From Flavobacteriaceae bacterium Ga0077528 (GTDB lineage Bacteria; Bacteroidota; Bacteroidia; Flavobacteriales; Flavobacteriaceae), in assembly GCA_001464475.1 (NCBI GenBank), contig LNDX01000018.1:1-52102 (forward strand): 52,102 nucleotides of DNA, given 5' to 3'. Of this stretch, positions 32,915 through 42,065 are shown piece after piece. The position numbers and the translations under genes are program-made. The notes under the pieces were generated by a model. It saw only the letters and a program-made list of their open reading frames with translations, did not search any database and had not been told where the DNA came from. Every line of letters starts with the position of its first letter. Position 1 is the first letter of the stretch.

Positions 32915-33094
32915 TTAAAAACGTTTCGGAAATTTCATAGAATATTGTCCAACATAAATAGCAAGAAGAAGCCAAACCACTATAAATTTAAGAAGGTATT
33001 CTTCAACTAATTGTTCATCAATAGTGTAGGATAATATGATAATAACTGAAACAAAAATTATAAGAAATAAACCAGTAAAATATTCTCTTTTCAT
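32915..33094 (-). CDS. Small membrane protein (59 aa)
   Basis: The ATG at 33094 opens a 59-codon frame ending in TAA at 32915-32917, with ATG of the DUF2971 gene next (TAAATG). The product has two hydrophobic helices, FTGLFLIIFVSVIIILSYTI and LKFIVVWLLLAIYVGQY, separated by an acidic turn (DEQLVEEY), with a basic tail KFPKRF. The helical-hairpin layout and exact abutment to the next gene support a real gene. There is no known family. It lies about 60 bp behind the ABC exporter gene. Confidence 0.7.
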   Translation of the reverse strand: MKREYFTGLFLIIFVSVIIILSYTIDEQLVEEYLLKFIVVWLLLAIYVGQYSMKFPKRF

Positions 33095-33157
33095 AAATTT
33101 AATGGGTTAATTATATAGATTCCAACTTCAAACTTCCATCCTCCAACCTTCAACTTT

Positions 33158-35005
33158 TTACTCAAAACTTTGCATCAATACTAACTTAGAATACATTCCG
33201 TTTTTGGCCAATAATTCTTCGTGATTGCCTTGTTCAACTATCAAACCTTTTTGCATCACCACAATTTTATCAGCTTTTTGAATTGTAGATAATCGGTGTG
33301 CAATAACAATAGAAGTTCTATTTTGCATCATGTTTTCTAAAGCTACTTGCACAAATTTCTCACTTTCGGTATCCAATGCAGATGTTGCTTCATCCAAAAT
33401 CATAATTGGAGGATTTTTTAAAACCGCACGCGCAATTGAAAGTCGTTGTTTTTGTCCACCAGAAAGTTTTCCACCAGCATCACCAATATTGGTTTCAATA
33501 CCGTTAGGTAAATCTTTTACAAATTCATAAGCATTTGCCACTTTTAATGCAGCAATAATTTCGTCATCGGTTGCATTAGGTTTACCAATTAGTATATTGT
33601 TTTTTATGGTATCATTAAAAAGTATAGAATCTTGAGTAACCAAACCTATCATCTGACGTAAAGAGTTCATCGTCATGTCTTTTAGATTGATGCCATCGAT
33701 GTTGATACTTCCTTCTTGTACGTCATAAAAACGAGTAAGAAGATTTGCAATTGTACTTTTTCCACTACCAGATTGACCTACAAGAGCCACAGTTTTTCCT
33801 TTTGGAACTTCTAATGAAAAATTGGTTAAAATATTATCATCTTCATATCTAAAGTTGATATTTTCTATAGTGATATTTTTATCAAATGTTTCTTTGTTAA
33901 TCGCATTTGATTTATCTGTTATGGTATTTTCAACTTCTAAAACTTCAAATACTCTTTGAGCTGCAGCTAAACCGCTTTTAACCGAATAACTTGCTTTAGA
34001 AATTGATTTTGCTGGAGTAAGAATGTTGTAAGCCAATCCCATGTATACTAAGAATTGAGCACCTTCTAAAACGGCTTTTCCATTAGCAAGTTTGTCAACT
34101 AAAACCATATTTCCACCAAACCAAAGTAAAACAGCAATTACAATAATTCCCATGAATTCACTAAAAGGTGATGCTAAATTGTTTTTTCTTCCAATACTGT
34201 TGGATAGATTTAGTAATCTAGTAACCGAACTATTAAATTTCTGTTTGAAATTATGCTCTGCATTATAACTTTTTACAACTTTTAAGCCAGATAGACTTTC
34301 TTCAACAATGGAAATTAAATAACCACCTTCAAATTGGGCTCTTTCTGATTTTGCTTTTAATGATTTTCCAATTTTTGAAATAATAAATCCTGAAATAGGA
34401 ATAAATATGAAAACAAAAAGCGTCAGTTTTACACTAATTGCAAACATTGTTACAATCGTAAAAATAATGGTCATTGGCTCTTTTACGATAAGTTCTAAAA
34501 TTGAGAAGAATGAATTTTGAACCTCATTAACGTCGCCTAACATTCGTGCCATTATATCTCCTCTTCTTTTTTCAGAATAATAAGAAACAGGTAGTTCAAT
34601 AATTTTATCGTACATTGTTGTTCTTAAATCTTTTAGAACTCCATTTTTTAAATGCATTAAATGGTTTGATGCTAGATAGTTGAATAAGTTTTTAAATAAA
34701 AAGGTAACAATTACTAAACTAACAACTAGTATTAATGCAAATTGAGGACCATCATTCTTAGACAAAGTATTTATCTGAAAGTATAAATAATTTTTTCCAT
34801 AAGTTCCAATATCCCAAATGGTTGTGTAGATAGGTTCTTCTAATACTTTGTTTTCATTTTTGAATAAAACATCCATCATTGGTATTAGAGCAACAAATGA
34901 TAATGTGCTAAACAAAGCATATAAAATATTATAAATCACATTCCATATAACGTGAAATTTATAAGGTTTTATAAATGGAATTATCTTTTTTATGTTTTCG
35001 TCCAT
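33158..35005 (-). CDS. ABC exporter, fused permease and ATPase (MsbA-like)
   Basis: A 615-residue half-transporter. The N-terminal membrane domain (about 1-330) has six hydrophobic segments. The C-terminal nucleotide-binding domain shows Walker A GQSGSGKST (about 408-415), Q-loop LVTQDSILF, signature LSGGQKQRL, Walker B IMILDEATSALD and switch H in IAHRLST. Such homodimeric exporters move lipids or hydrophobic compounds outward; MsbA-like lipid A flipping is possible but not proven. It starts 2 nt behind the phosphohexomutase gene, and the neighbourhood (GT2, sugar mutase) points to envelope glycolipid work. Confidence 0.93.
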   Translation of the reverse strand: MDENIKKIIPFIKPYKFHVIWNVIYNILYALFSTLSFVALIPMMDVLFKNENKVLEEPIYTTIWDIGTYGKNYLYFQINTLSKNDGPQFALILVVSLVIVTFLFKNLFNYLASNHLMHLKNGVLKDLRTTMYDKIIELPVSYYSEKRRGDIMARMLGDVNEVQNSFFSILELIVKEPMTIIFTIVTMFAISVKLTLFVFIFIPISGFIISKIGKSLKAKSERAQFEGGYLISIVEESLSGLKVVKSYNAEHNFKQKFNSSVTRLLNLSNSIGRKNNLASPFSEFMGIIVIAVLLWFGGNMVLVDKLANGKAVLEGAQFLVYMGLAYNILTPAKSISKASYSVKSGLAAAQRVFEVLEVENTITDKSNAINKETFDKNITIENINFRYEDDNILTNFSLEVPKGKTVALVGQSGSGKSTIANLLTRFYDVQEGSINIDGINLKDMTMNSLRQMIGLVTQDSILFNDTIKNNILIGKPNATDDEIIAALKVANAYEFVKDLPNGIETNIGDAGGKLSGGQKQRLSIARAVLKNPPIMILDEATSALDTESEKFVQVALENMMQNRTSIVIAHRLSTIQKADKIVVMQKGLIVEQGNHEELLAKNGMYSKLVLMQSFE

Positions 35006-35007
35006 TT

Positions 35008-36735
35008 CTAGTTTAACTGCATTTCTGCGATTATATTTTTAATTTTATTATCCAATTCTAATTCAATTTCTTTCGCATTTTCTAAAGCATCTAGAGGAGC
35101 ATTAACACTAAAATAAAACTTAATTTTTGGTTCTGTTCCACTAGGACGAGCACAAATTTTAGAGCCATCTTCCAAATAATAGATTAGTACATTAGATTTT
35201 GGAATTGAAATCGATTCAATCTCTTGAGTGAACATATTTTTGGAAGTCGAATTTTCATAATCTTCAATACAAACCACACGTTGACCATTAATCTCACTCA
35301 TCGGATTCTCACGTAAATCAATCATCATTTGATTAATTTCTTGCATTCCAGAAATTCCTTTTTTGGTTAACGAAATCAAATGCTCTTTGTAAAAACCAAA
35401 ATCAACATATAAATTTAATAACTCTTTATATAGTGTACTTCCTGCAGCTTTGGCTTGCGCAGCAATTTCGCAAACTAATAAACAAGCGCCAACAGCATCT
35501 TTATCACGAACAGCGTCTCCAACCATGAATCCGAAGCTTTCTTCTCCACCACCAATAAACGTAAGTTCTGGGAAGTCTTTTATAAATTTCGCAATCCATT
35601 TGAAACCAGTTAATCCAACTTTACATTCAACATTGTATCCTGATGCTAATTCTAACATCATTGGAGTTGAAACAATAGTTGAACCAATAAATTGTTTTCC
35701 ATCAATTTTTCCAGCTCGTTTCCATTGCTCAAGTAAGAAAGCTGTCATGATAACCATAGTTTGATTACCATTTAACAGTATCATTTTACCATCAGTATCA
35801 CGAACAGCAACACCCAATCTATCAGAATCTGGATCGGTGCCAATTACAATATCGCCACCAATTTTATCTGCTAATTCCAATGCCATTGTTAATGCTTCTG
35901 GTTCTTCAGGATTTGGAGATTTCACAGTTGGAAAATCACCGTTGGGAACCTCTTGTTCTGCAACAATATTCACATCAGTATAACCAGCTTTTGCTAAAAC
36001 TCCCGGAATTGCTTTTATTGAAGTTCCGTGAAGTGAAGTGTAAACAATTTTTAAATTTTCTTTTGCTGCTGCTGGTGTATTGAAACTTGCATTTTCAACA
36101 GTAGATTTAGCAAAAGCTTCATCTATAGCAACATCAATGTATTCAATAAGATTTTCGTTAGCTTCAAATTTAATTTCGCTATAATTTAATGCTTCGATAA
36201 CCTCTATAATTTCTTTGTCTTGTGGTGGAACTAACTGCCCACCATCTTGCCAATATACTTTGTATCCATTATATTCTGGCGGATTGTGAGAAGCCGTAAG
36301 AACGATTCCTGCATGGCAATTCAAATATTTTAAAGCAAAAGACAATTCTGGAGTTGGACGCATATCAGAAAAAAGATAAACGTGAATTCCATTTGCCGAA
36401 AAGACATCAGCAACAACTTTTGCCAAAGTATCACTATTATGACGACAATCGTAAGCTATAGCGACTTTCAGTTGTTCTCCTGGAAATGATTTTATCATGT
36501 AATTTGATAAACCTTGTGTGTTTTTCCCAAGTGTATATTTGTTGATTCTATTGGTTCCAACACCCATAATACCTCGCATTCCACCAGTTCCAAATTCAAG
36601 ATTTTTAAAAAAACTTTCTTCTAAATCTTTAGGAGAAGTTGTCATCATTTCTTTGATATCTTCTTGCGTTTGATTGTCAAATGTTGGTGTTAACCACTCG
36701 TTTACTTTGTCTAAAATAGTTTGTTCTATGTGCAT
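35008..36735 (-). CDS. Phospho-sugar mutase (phosphoglucomutase/phosphomannomutase family)
   Basis: A 575-residue alpha-D-phosphohexomutase that interconverts sugar 1- and 6-phosphates. The phosphoserine loop is TASHNPPEYNGYKVYW with S149, the metal loop is GTDPDSDRLGV, the sugar-binding loop is GGGEESFGFM, and the phosphate-binding end is RPSGTEPKIKFYF. The N-terminal FGTGGMRGIMG is typical. The length matches the long PGM/PMM form of Firmicutes and Bacteroidota. It lies between GT2 and the ABC exporter in one strand-run. Glucose versus mannose specificity is not readable. Confidence 0.93.
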   Translation of the reverse strand: MHIEQTILDKVNEWLTPTFDNQTQEDIKEMMTTSPKDLEESFFKNLEFGTGGMRGIMGVGTNRINKYTLGKNTQGLSNYMIKSFPGEQLKVAIAYDCRHNSDTLAKVVADVFSANGIHVYLFSDMRPTPELSFALKYLNCHAGIVLTASHNPPEYNGYKVYWQDGGQLVPPQDKEIIEVIEALNYSEIKFEANENLIEYIDVAIDEAFAKSTVENASFNTPAAAKENLKIVYTSLHGTSIKAIPGVLAKAGYTDVNIVAEQEVPNGDFPTVKSPNPEEPEALTMALELADKIGGDIVIGTDPDSDRLGVAVRDTDGKMILLNGNQTMVIMTAFLLEQWKRAGKIDGKQFIGSTIVSTPMMLELASGYNVECKVGLTGFKWIAKFIKDFPELTFIGGGEESFGFMVGDAVRDKDAVGACLLVCEIAAQAKAAGSTLYKELLNLYVDFGFYKEHLISLTKKGISGMQEINQMMIDLRENPMSEINGQRVVCIEDYENSTSKNMFTQEIESISIPKSNVLIYYLEDGSKICARPSGTEPKIKFYFSVNAPLDALENAKEIELELDNKIKNIIAEMQLN

Positions 36736-36772
36736 AATCTTATTTTGAAAGGCGAAATTTCGCTTTGTATTA

Positions 36773-37729
36773 TTATAAATTTATTTCTGAGGCAATTTTA
36801 TAACGTTCTTCATTGTTTTTTGTACGAAGAATGATTTCACCTAAAAATCCAGCTAAAAATAATTGAGTTCCAATAATCATTGAAGTTAAGGCAATATAAA
36901 ATAATGGATTACTGGTAACTAAAATGGTATCAAATCCAGAGTAAAGTTTTATAAGTTTTATAGTAATGATGAAACCAGTTGCTAAAAAACCAATAATAAA
37001 CATTAAAACTCCAGCAGCTCCAAACAAGTGCATTGGACGTTTTCCGTAGCGAGATAAAAACCAAATCGTAATTAAATCAAGAAAACCATTGACAAAACGA
37101 CTCATTCCAAATTTAGATTCGCCATATTTTCTTGCTTGATGAATAACTACTTTTTCGCCAATTTTTCCAAAGCCAGCATTTTTAGCTAGAACTGGTATAT
37201 ATCGGTGCATTTCACCAGAAACTTCAATGTTTTTGATAACTACATTTTTGTATGCCTTCAATCCACAATTAAAATCGTTCAAATAAACACCAGAAGTTTT
37301 TCTTGCTGCCCAGTTGAATAATTTGGAAGGTAAATTCTTGGTTACTGCATTGTCGTAACGTTTCTTTTTCCAACCTGAAACTAAATCAAAATTTTGTTCT
37401 GTCACCATTTTGAATAATCCCGGAATTTCATCTGGACTATCTTGTAAGTCTGCATCCATTGTAATAATAACATCACCTTGAGCTTTTGCAAAACCTGCAT
37501 GAAGTGCTTGAGATTTACCAAAGTTTCTTAAAAACTTGATGCCTTTTACACAAGGATTTTCTTTTGATAAATTTTCAATAGTTTGCCAAGAATCATCTGT
37601 ACTTCCGTCATCTATAAATAGAATTTCATAAGTGTAGTTATTTTCTTTCATGACTTTTACAATCCATGAATGCAACTCTGGTAACGATTCTTGCTCGTTT
37701 AATAATGGGATAATTATGGATAGATTCAT
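36773..37729 (-). CDS. Family 2 glycosyltransferase, membrane-anchored (DPM1/ArnC-like)
   Basis: A 318-residue polyprenyl-phosphate-type glycosyltransferase. The GT-A domain starts SIIIPLLNEQESLPEL, with FIDDGSTDDSW, FGKSQALHAGF, the metal-binding D-x-D in TMDADLQDSP and QARKYGESKFG. Two C-terminal membrane helices follow (about 235-260 and 275-300). Such enzymes charge undecaprenyl phosphate with a sugar at the inner membrane. It lies 4 nt behind DUF4199 and 37 nt before the mutase, consistent with an operon supplying activated sugars to the envelope. The donor sugar is unknown. Confidence 0.92.
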   Translation of the reverse strand: MNLSIIIPLLNEQESLPELHSWIVKVMKENNYTYEILFIDDGSTDDSWQTIENLSKENPCVKGIKFLRNFGKSQALHAGFAKAQGDVIITMDADLQDSPDEIPGLFKMVTEQNFDLVSGWKKKRYDNAVTKNLPSKLFNWAARKTSGVYLNDFNCGLKAYKNVVIKNIEVSGEMHRYIPVLAKNAGFGKIGEKVVIHQARKYGESKFGMSRFVNGFLDLITIWFLSRYGKRPMHLFGAAGVLMFIIGFLATGFIITIKLIKLYSGFDTILVTSNPLFYIALTSMIIGTQLFLAGFLGEIILRTKNNEERYKIASEINL

Positions 37730-37733
37730 TAAA

Positions 37734-38276
37734 TTAAAAACTTTGATTACGGTCTTTTTTTACTATGGCACCAATTATAAGAGAGTAAATAAGTCCGATA
37801 AAAGCATACATAAGTACTGTAACAGGAAGTAAAATTGCTGGATGTGAGAATTTTTTCATCATTGAAATACTCATCTCTATTTGCTCTGATGTCATTTCAG
37901 GATTTTTTTCTACCATCATTTTACCAACTTTATCATACATTTCGGTCATATAATCAGGCATAATTAAATTGAATACAACCATGAAAATTCCAGATAATAA
38001 TCCTGCTATTATGCATATGGTAACTCCTATTTTTAAACATTCTCCAAAGCTAACAAAACCACCATTTATGTTTGTTTTGTAATTATTACAGCCAACATAT
38101 ATAAAAAGGAGTGGAAGAATTAAAAAATTTAAGACGTTGATTATAGTTCCATATGTAGGGTTTGTTTGAGGGTCGATATTCATAACATAACCAATTACAA
38201 ATTCTAGAATCATTATAGCTCCAAATAGGAATCCATAAATTAACCCTGATTTAGCAGGTGAAGTAGTATTATCCAT
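37734..38276 (-). CDS. DUF4199 membrane protein
   Basis: A 180-residue inner-membrane protein with about four hydrophobic segments: LIYGFLFGAIMILEFVIGYV, IINVLNFLILPLLFIYVG, ICIIAGLLSGIFMVVFNLIM and LMYAFIGLIYSLIIGAIV. The middle loop GGFVSFGECLKIGV and a charged segment before the last helix fit DUF4199, a family mostly confined to Bacteroidota and of unknown role. It is the first gene of the minus-strand operon and lies 4 nt upstream of the glycosyltransferase. Confidence 0.88.
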   Translation of the reverse strand: MDNTTSPAKSGLIYGFLFGAIMILEFVIGYVMNIDPQTNPTYGTIINVLNFLILPLLFIYVGCNNYKTNINGGFVSFGECLKIGVTICIIAGLLSGIFMVVFNLIMPDYMTEMYDKVGKMMVEKNPEMTSEQIEMSISMMKKFSHPAILLPVTVLMYAFIGLIYSLIIGAIVKKDRNQSF

Positions 38277-38365
38277 TTTTTTTGTCTTTAAAATTAATCC
38301 ACAAATATAGTAATTCCATTATTATTGCATAATATATAATTCAATTAAAAAAAGTGCTTTAAAGG

Positions 38366-38395
38366 TTTGATAATTAAAAAATAGTTGTATTTTTG
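38366..38395 (+). promoter_or_regulatory. Promoter of rpmE2
   Basis: TTTG (38366-38369), 18 nt, then TATTTTTG (38388-38395), about 105 nt upstream of the L31 start codon. It is a perfect match to the Bacteroidota consensus. The long leader leaves room for autoregulation, but no specific structure is recognised. Confidence 0.75.
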
Positions 38396-38499
38396 CACTC
38401 TCAAATAAAAAACAATAATTAAAAGTTGTAGCCAGTTGATACCTTTTGTAATGAAAGCTTCACAACAAACTACTTCATAACAAATAAAAGATTTACACA

Positions 38500-38751
38500 A
38501 TGAAACAAGGAATTCACCCAGAAAATTACAGATTAGTTGCTTTTAAAGACATGTCAAACGAAGATGTTTTTATCACTAAATCAACAGTTGAAACTAAAGA
38601 AACTATCATTCACGAAGGAGTTGAATATCCAGTTTATAAAATGGAGATTTCTAGAACATCTCACCCATTTTACACAGGTAAATCTAAACTTATCGATACT
38701 GCAGGACGTATTGATAAATTTAATAGCAAATATGCTAAAAAAACAAAATAA
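38500..38751 (+). CDS. rpmE2: 50S ribosomal protein L31 type B
   Basis: An 83-residue ribosomal protein: KQGIHPENYRLVAFKDMSNEDVF, SRTSHPFYTGKSKLIDTAGRIDKFNSKY and a basic tail. It has no cysteines, so it is the zinc-free type B form, in contrast to the CxxC-containing zinc-binding type A. In this phylum type B is commonly the main L31. It has its own promoter (38366-38395) and terminator (38779-38807). Confidence 0.95.
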   Translation: MKQGIHPENYRLVAFKDMSNEDVFITKSTVETKETIIHEGVEYPVYKMEISRTSHPFYTGKSKLIDTAGRIDKFNSKYAKKTK

Positions 38752-38778
38752 TTTTTTAGTAGTTCAAATTTTATTAAG

Positions 38779-38807
38779 ACCTTCCAATTTTTTGGGAGGT
38801 TTTTTTA
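38779..38807 (+). terminator. Terminator of rpmE2
   Basis: Stem ACCTTCC (38779-38785) / GGGAGGT (38794-38800) with one G-U pair and an 8-nt loop, followed by T7. Confidence 0.85.
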
Positions 38808-38875
38808 TGAACTAAACTTTTGTAACTTTGACAAAACATTACTAATGATTTTAAATTTTGTTTTCAACCATTAAA

Positions 38876-38910
38876 CTGAAATCTGAAATCTGAAATCTGA
38901 AATCTGAAAT
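38876..38910 (+). repeat. 7-bp tandem repeat, CTGAAAT x 5
   Basis: Five perfect copies of CTGAAAT end 4 bp before the ATG of the GlmU-family gene. The array occupies the 5' leader where spacing would affect translation or promoter geometry. It is outside the reading frame. Confidence 0.9.
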
Positions 38911-38914
38911 TAAA

Positions 38915-40090
38915 ATGAACTACATACTTTTTGACGGAACCGTTCGAAACGCACTTTTACCTTTTACTTTTACACGACCAGTTGCTGAAATTCGCATTGG
39001 AATTTTAACTATTCGTGAAAAGTGGGAAAAATATTTAGGTTATACAACAACCACTTTAACAGAAGAATATCTTTCTAAAAAATACCCAATGGTAGAGCTT
39101 GAAGATAACGTAATGATTAATGCTTCTTTTTTGCCTAATGATGTTTTGTCAGAAATGGTTAAAAGTTTAGAAAAAAATCAGGCAATTTTTAAAGGAGATG
39201 CAGTAATAGCTTTTTATACTAACGATACTCAAGAAGAAATTGATTTTGATACTTACGAAATTATTGAATTTAACGAAGATTGTTTAACAGTTGAAAATAC
39301 ATGGGATATTTTTGCTAAAAATGACGCCGCAATTAGAGAAGACTTTGACTTAATTACAGAAGGAAGAACTTCACAACCTATACCAAAAAGTGTCAATGTT
39401 TTGTCACCAGAAAATATTTTTATTGAAGAAGGAGCGAAGCTAGAGTTTGTAACTTTAAATGCATCAACTGGACCAATTTATATTGGAAAAAACTCCGAAA
39501 TAATGGAAGGTTCTGTCATTCGTGGACCATTCGCATTGTGTGAAGAAGCTCAAGTGAAATTGGCAACCAAAGTTTATGGAGCAACTACTGTCGGACCACA
39601 TTCAAGAATTGGAGGAGAGGTTAATAATTCAGTGCTTTTCGGATATTCTAATAAAGGTCATGATGGTTTTTTAGGAAATGCTGTTCTAGGCGAATGGTGT
39701 AACATTGGAGCCGATAGTAATAATTCAAATCTTAAAAATAACTACGAAGAAGTGCGTTTGTGGAGTTATGAAACAGAAGGTTTTGCCAAAACAGGATTAC
39801 AATTCTGCGGACTAATGATGGGTGATCACAGTAAATGCGGAATCAACACCATGTTTAATACAGGAACTGTTGTAGGAGTTTCTTCTAATATTTTTGGAAG
39901 TGGTTTTCCAAGAAATTTTGTTCCAAGTTTTTCTTGGGGTGGCGCTTCTGGTTTTACAACTTACTTAACTTCAAAAGCTTTTCAAACTGCTAAAATTGTA
40001 ATGTCGCGTCGTCACGTAGATTTTACAGAAGAAGATGCTAAAATATTGGAACACATTTTTGAAGAAACTAAAAAATATAGAAAAGAGTAA
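38915..40090 (+). CDS. GlmU-family putative sugar nucleotidyltransferase
   Basis: A 391-residue protein. The N-terminal half is a divergent nucleotidyltransferase-like domain (MNYILFDGTVRNALLPFTFTRPVAEIRIG). From about 165 the chain is a left-handed beta-helix: NIFIEEGAKLEFVTLNASTGPIYIG, SEIMEGSVIRGPF and SVLFGYSNKGHDGFLGNAVLG. This is the Bacteroidota GlmU-family layout, related to but distinct from housekeeping GlmU; the canonical pyrophosphorylase loop is not visible. It probably acts in nucleotide-sugar supply, but the substrate is open. A 7-bp x 5 tandem repeat sits just before its start. Confidence 0.85.
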   Translation: MNYILFDGTVRNALLPFTFTRPVAEIRIGILTIREKWEKYLGYTTTTLTEEYLSKKYPMVELEDNVMINASFLPNDVLSEMVKSLEKNQAIFKGDAVIAFYTNDTQEEIDFDTYEIIEFNEDCLTVENTWDIFAKNDAAIREDFDLITEGRTSQPIPKSVNVLSPENIFIEEGAKLEFVTLNASTGPIYIGKNSEIMEGSVIRGPFALCEEAQVKLATKVYGATTVGPHSRIGGEVNNSVLFGYSNKGHDGFLGNAVLGEWCNIGADSNNSNLKNNYEEVRLWSYETEGFAKTGLQFCGLMMGDHSKCGINTMFNTGTVVGVSSNIFGSGFPRNFVPSFSWGGASGFTTYLTSKAFQTAKIVMSRRHVDFTEEDAKILEHIFEETKKYRKE

Positions 40091-40111
40091 ATTATTTAAC
40101 TAGCATAAATC

Positions 40112-40144
40112 AAAACACATAGCATTAATGTTATGTGTTTTTTT
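40112..40144 (+). terminator. Terminator of the GlmU-family gene
   Basis: Stem AAAACACATA (40112-40121) / TATGTGTTTT (40132-40141) with a 10-nt loop and a following T-run. It may also serve the convergent STAS-like gene. Confidence 0.85.
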
Positions 40145-40166
40145 GTTTTAAATTTTGAGATTACTC

Positions 40167-40538
40167 TTATTTATCTTCTTCAGAAACCCAAATAATAGCA
40201 GCGTCCAACTCATCATGATTAAAGCATTTAAATTCTCCAATCATAATTTTGCTAAAAAGTTCAGTGAAAATTTTGATACCTTGAGTGTCGGTTATTATTG
40301 CGGCTCTGTTCCATTTTGAAAACACTTTTATACCTAAAATGGCATCTTGAAGCCAAGCACCAACAGTAAAATTTGATAATTCGGTTTCAATTTGTAAAAG
40401 ATAATTTAAGGTGTCATATTTAGCTACAAAAGCTTCAACTTTTGGAATGACTTCTGTTGTAAAATCATCGGCATTAATATCACCAACTGCTCTAAAACCT
40501 ATAAATTTTTTTCCTTCATTTGCTATTTCTACTATCAT
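40167..40538 (-). CDS. STAS/SpoIIAA-like protein
   Basis: A 123-residue single-domain protein: MIVEIANEGKKFIGFRAVGDINADDF, LNYLLQIETELSNFTVGAWLQDAILGIKVFSKWNRAAIITD, and FKCFNHDELDAAIIWVSEE. The alternating strand/helix order and WNRAAIITD segment fit the SpoIIAA-like (SEC14/STAS-type) family, cytosolic and of unknown ligand. It is monocistronic and convergent with the GlmU-family gene. Confidence 0.82.
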   Translation of the reverse strand: MIVEIANEGKKFIGFRAVGDINADDFTTEVIPKVEAFVAKYDTLNYLLQIETELSNFTVGAWLQDAILGIKVFSKWNRAAIITDTQGIKIFTELFSKIMIGEFKCFNHDELDAAIIWVSEEDK

Positions 40539-40734
40539 AATATTAATTTTTTATCAGTGTAAAATTCACTTATTATAAATTAGAAATATTACATAATGAT
40601 TTTAAGATATTGTATAATTAACGTGTTATTTTTATTTTAAAGAAAATCAAATATGTAGTTTACGTTTTGATTTAAAATTACTTAAATTTGCACTCTCAAT
40701 TTTTTGACAACGATTTCATTAATTGAGTTTACTT

Positions 40735-42063
40735 ATGGAAAACAGAAAAAAAGTAGCATTCTACACTTTGGGATGCAAGTTGAACTTCTCAGAAACGTCA
40801 ACAATTGCGCGTAATTTTCAAGACGAAGGTTTTGATAGAGTAGATTTTGAAGAAGTTGCCGATATGTATGTTATCAATACGTGTTCAGTTACAGAAAATG
40901 CCGACAAACAATTCAAGCAAATAGTAAAAAAAGCTATGAAACTCAACGATAAAGCATTTGTTGCTGCCGTTGGTTGTTATGCGCAATTAAAACCAGAAGA
41001 ACTTGCTGCCGTTGATGGTGTTGATTTAGTTCTTGGTGCTACAGAAAAATTTAAAATCACCAATTATATTAATGATTTGTCCAAAAACGATATGGGCGAA
41101 GTGCATTCTTGCGAAATTGAAGAAGCCGATTTTTACGTAGGAAGTTATTCCATTGGCGATAGAACTCGTGCTTTTCTAAAAGTTCAAGATGGTTGCGATT
41201 ACAAATGTACGTATTGCACAATTCCATTAGCACGCGGAATTTCAAGAAGTGATGCTTTAGAAAATGTTCTTAAAAATGCTTATGAAATCTCACAACAAGG
41301 CATTAAAGAAATTGTTCTAACTGGTGTAAATATTGGTGATTACGGAAAAGGAGAATTCGGAAACAAAAAACACGAACATACTTTCCTAGATTTAGTAAAA
41401 GCTTTAGATGAAGTAGAAGGAATTGAACGTTTACGAATTTCATCCATTGAACCTAATTTGTTGAAAAACGAAACAATCGATTTTGTTTCAAAAAGTAGAA
41501 CATTTGTTCCTCATTTTCATATTCCGTTACAATCTGGAAGTAATGAAATTTTGGGAAAAATGAAACGTCGTTACCAACGTGAAGTTTATGTTGATAGAGT
41601 TGAGAACATCAGAAAAGTGATGCCACATGCTTGCATTGGTGTTGATGTAATTGTAGGTTTTCCAGGTGAAACTGATGAACATTTCTTAGAAACTTATAAT
41701 TTCTTAAATGAGTTGGATATTTCTTATCTGCACGTTTTTACTTATTCTGAAAGAGACAATACTGAAGCAGCAACTATGGAAAATGTAGTTCCAATGAATG
41801 TGAGATCTAAAAGAAGTAAGATGCTTCGAGGATTGTCAGTTAAAAAACGTCGTGCTTTTTACGAAAGCCAAATTGGAACCAATAGAACTGTTTTGTTTGA
41901 AGGTGAAAATAAAGAAGGTTACATTCATGGATTTACAGAAAATTACGTAAAAGTAAAAACACCTTGGAATCCAGAATTAGTCAATACTTTGCACGAAATC
42001 AACCTGACAAGAATAGACGAAGATGGAAGTGTTAGAATGGAGTTTTTGGCAATAAATGTGTAA
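40735..42063 (+). CDS. mtaB: tRNA ct6A/t6A37 methylthiotransferase
   Basis: A 442-residue radical-SAM enzyme that methylthiolates t6A at position 37 of ANN-decoding tRNAs. The N-terminal MTTase domain carries three cluster cysteines (TLGCKLN, NTCSVTE, VGCYAQL). The radical-SAM motif C154-x3-C158-x2-C161 lies in DGCDYKCTYC. Later segments are HIPLQSGSNEILGKMKRRY and VGFPGETDEHF, with a C-terminal TRAM-like domain. The ATG at 40735 is used; the TTG at 40723 only adds SLL. A TAAATTTG promoter element (40683-40690) stands about 45 nt upstream. Confidence 0.93.
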   Translation: MENRKKVAFYTLGCKLNFSETSTIARNFQDEGFDRVDFEEVADMYVINTCSVTENADKQFKQIVKKAMKLNDKAFVAAVGCYAQLKPEELAAVDGVDLVLGATEKFKITNYINDLSKNDMGEVHSCEIEEADFYVGSYSIGDRTRAFLKVQDGCDYKCTYCTIPLARGISRSDALENVLKNAYEISQQGIKEIVLTGVNIGDYGKGEFGNKKHEHTFLDLVKALDEVEGIERLRISSIEPNLLKNETIDFVSKSRTFVPHFHIPLQSGSNEILGKMKRRYQREVYVDRVENIRKVMPHACIGVDVIVGFPGETDEHFLETYNFLNELDISYLHVFTYSERDNTEAATMENVVPMNVRSKRSKMLRGLSVKKRRAFYESQIGTNRTVLFEGENKEGYIHGFTENYVKVKTPWNPELVNTLHEINLTRIDEDGSVRMEFLAINV

Positions 42064-42065
42064 AT

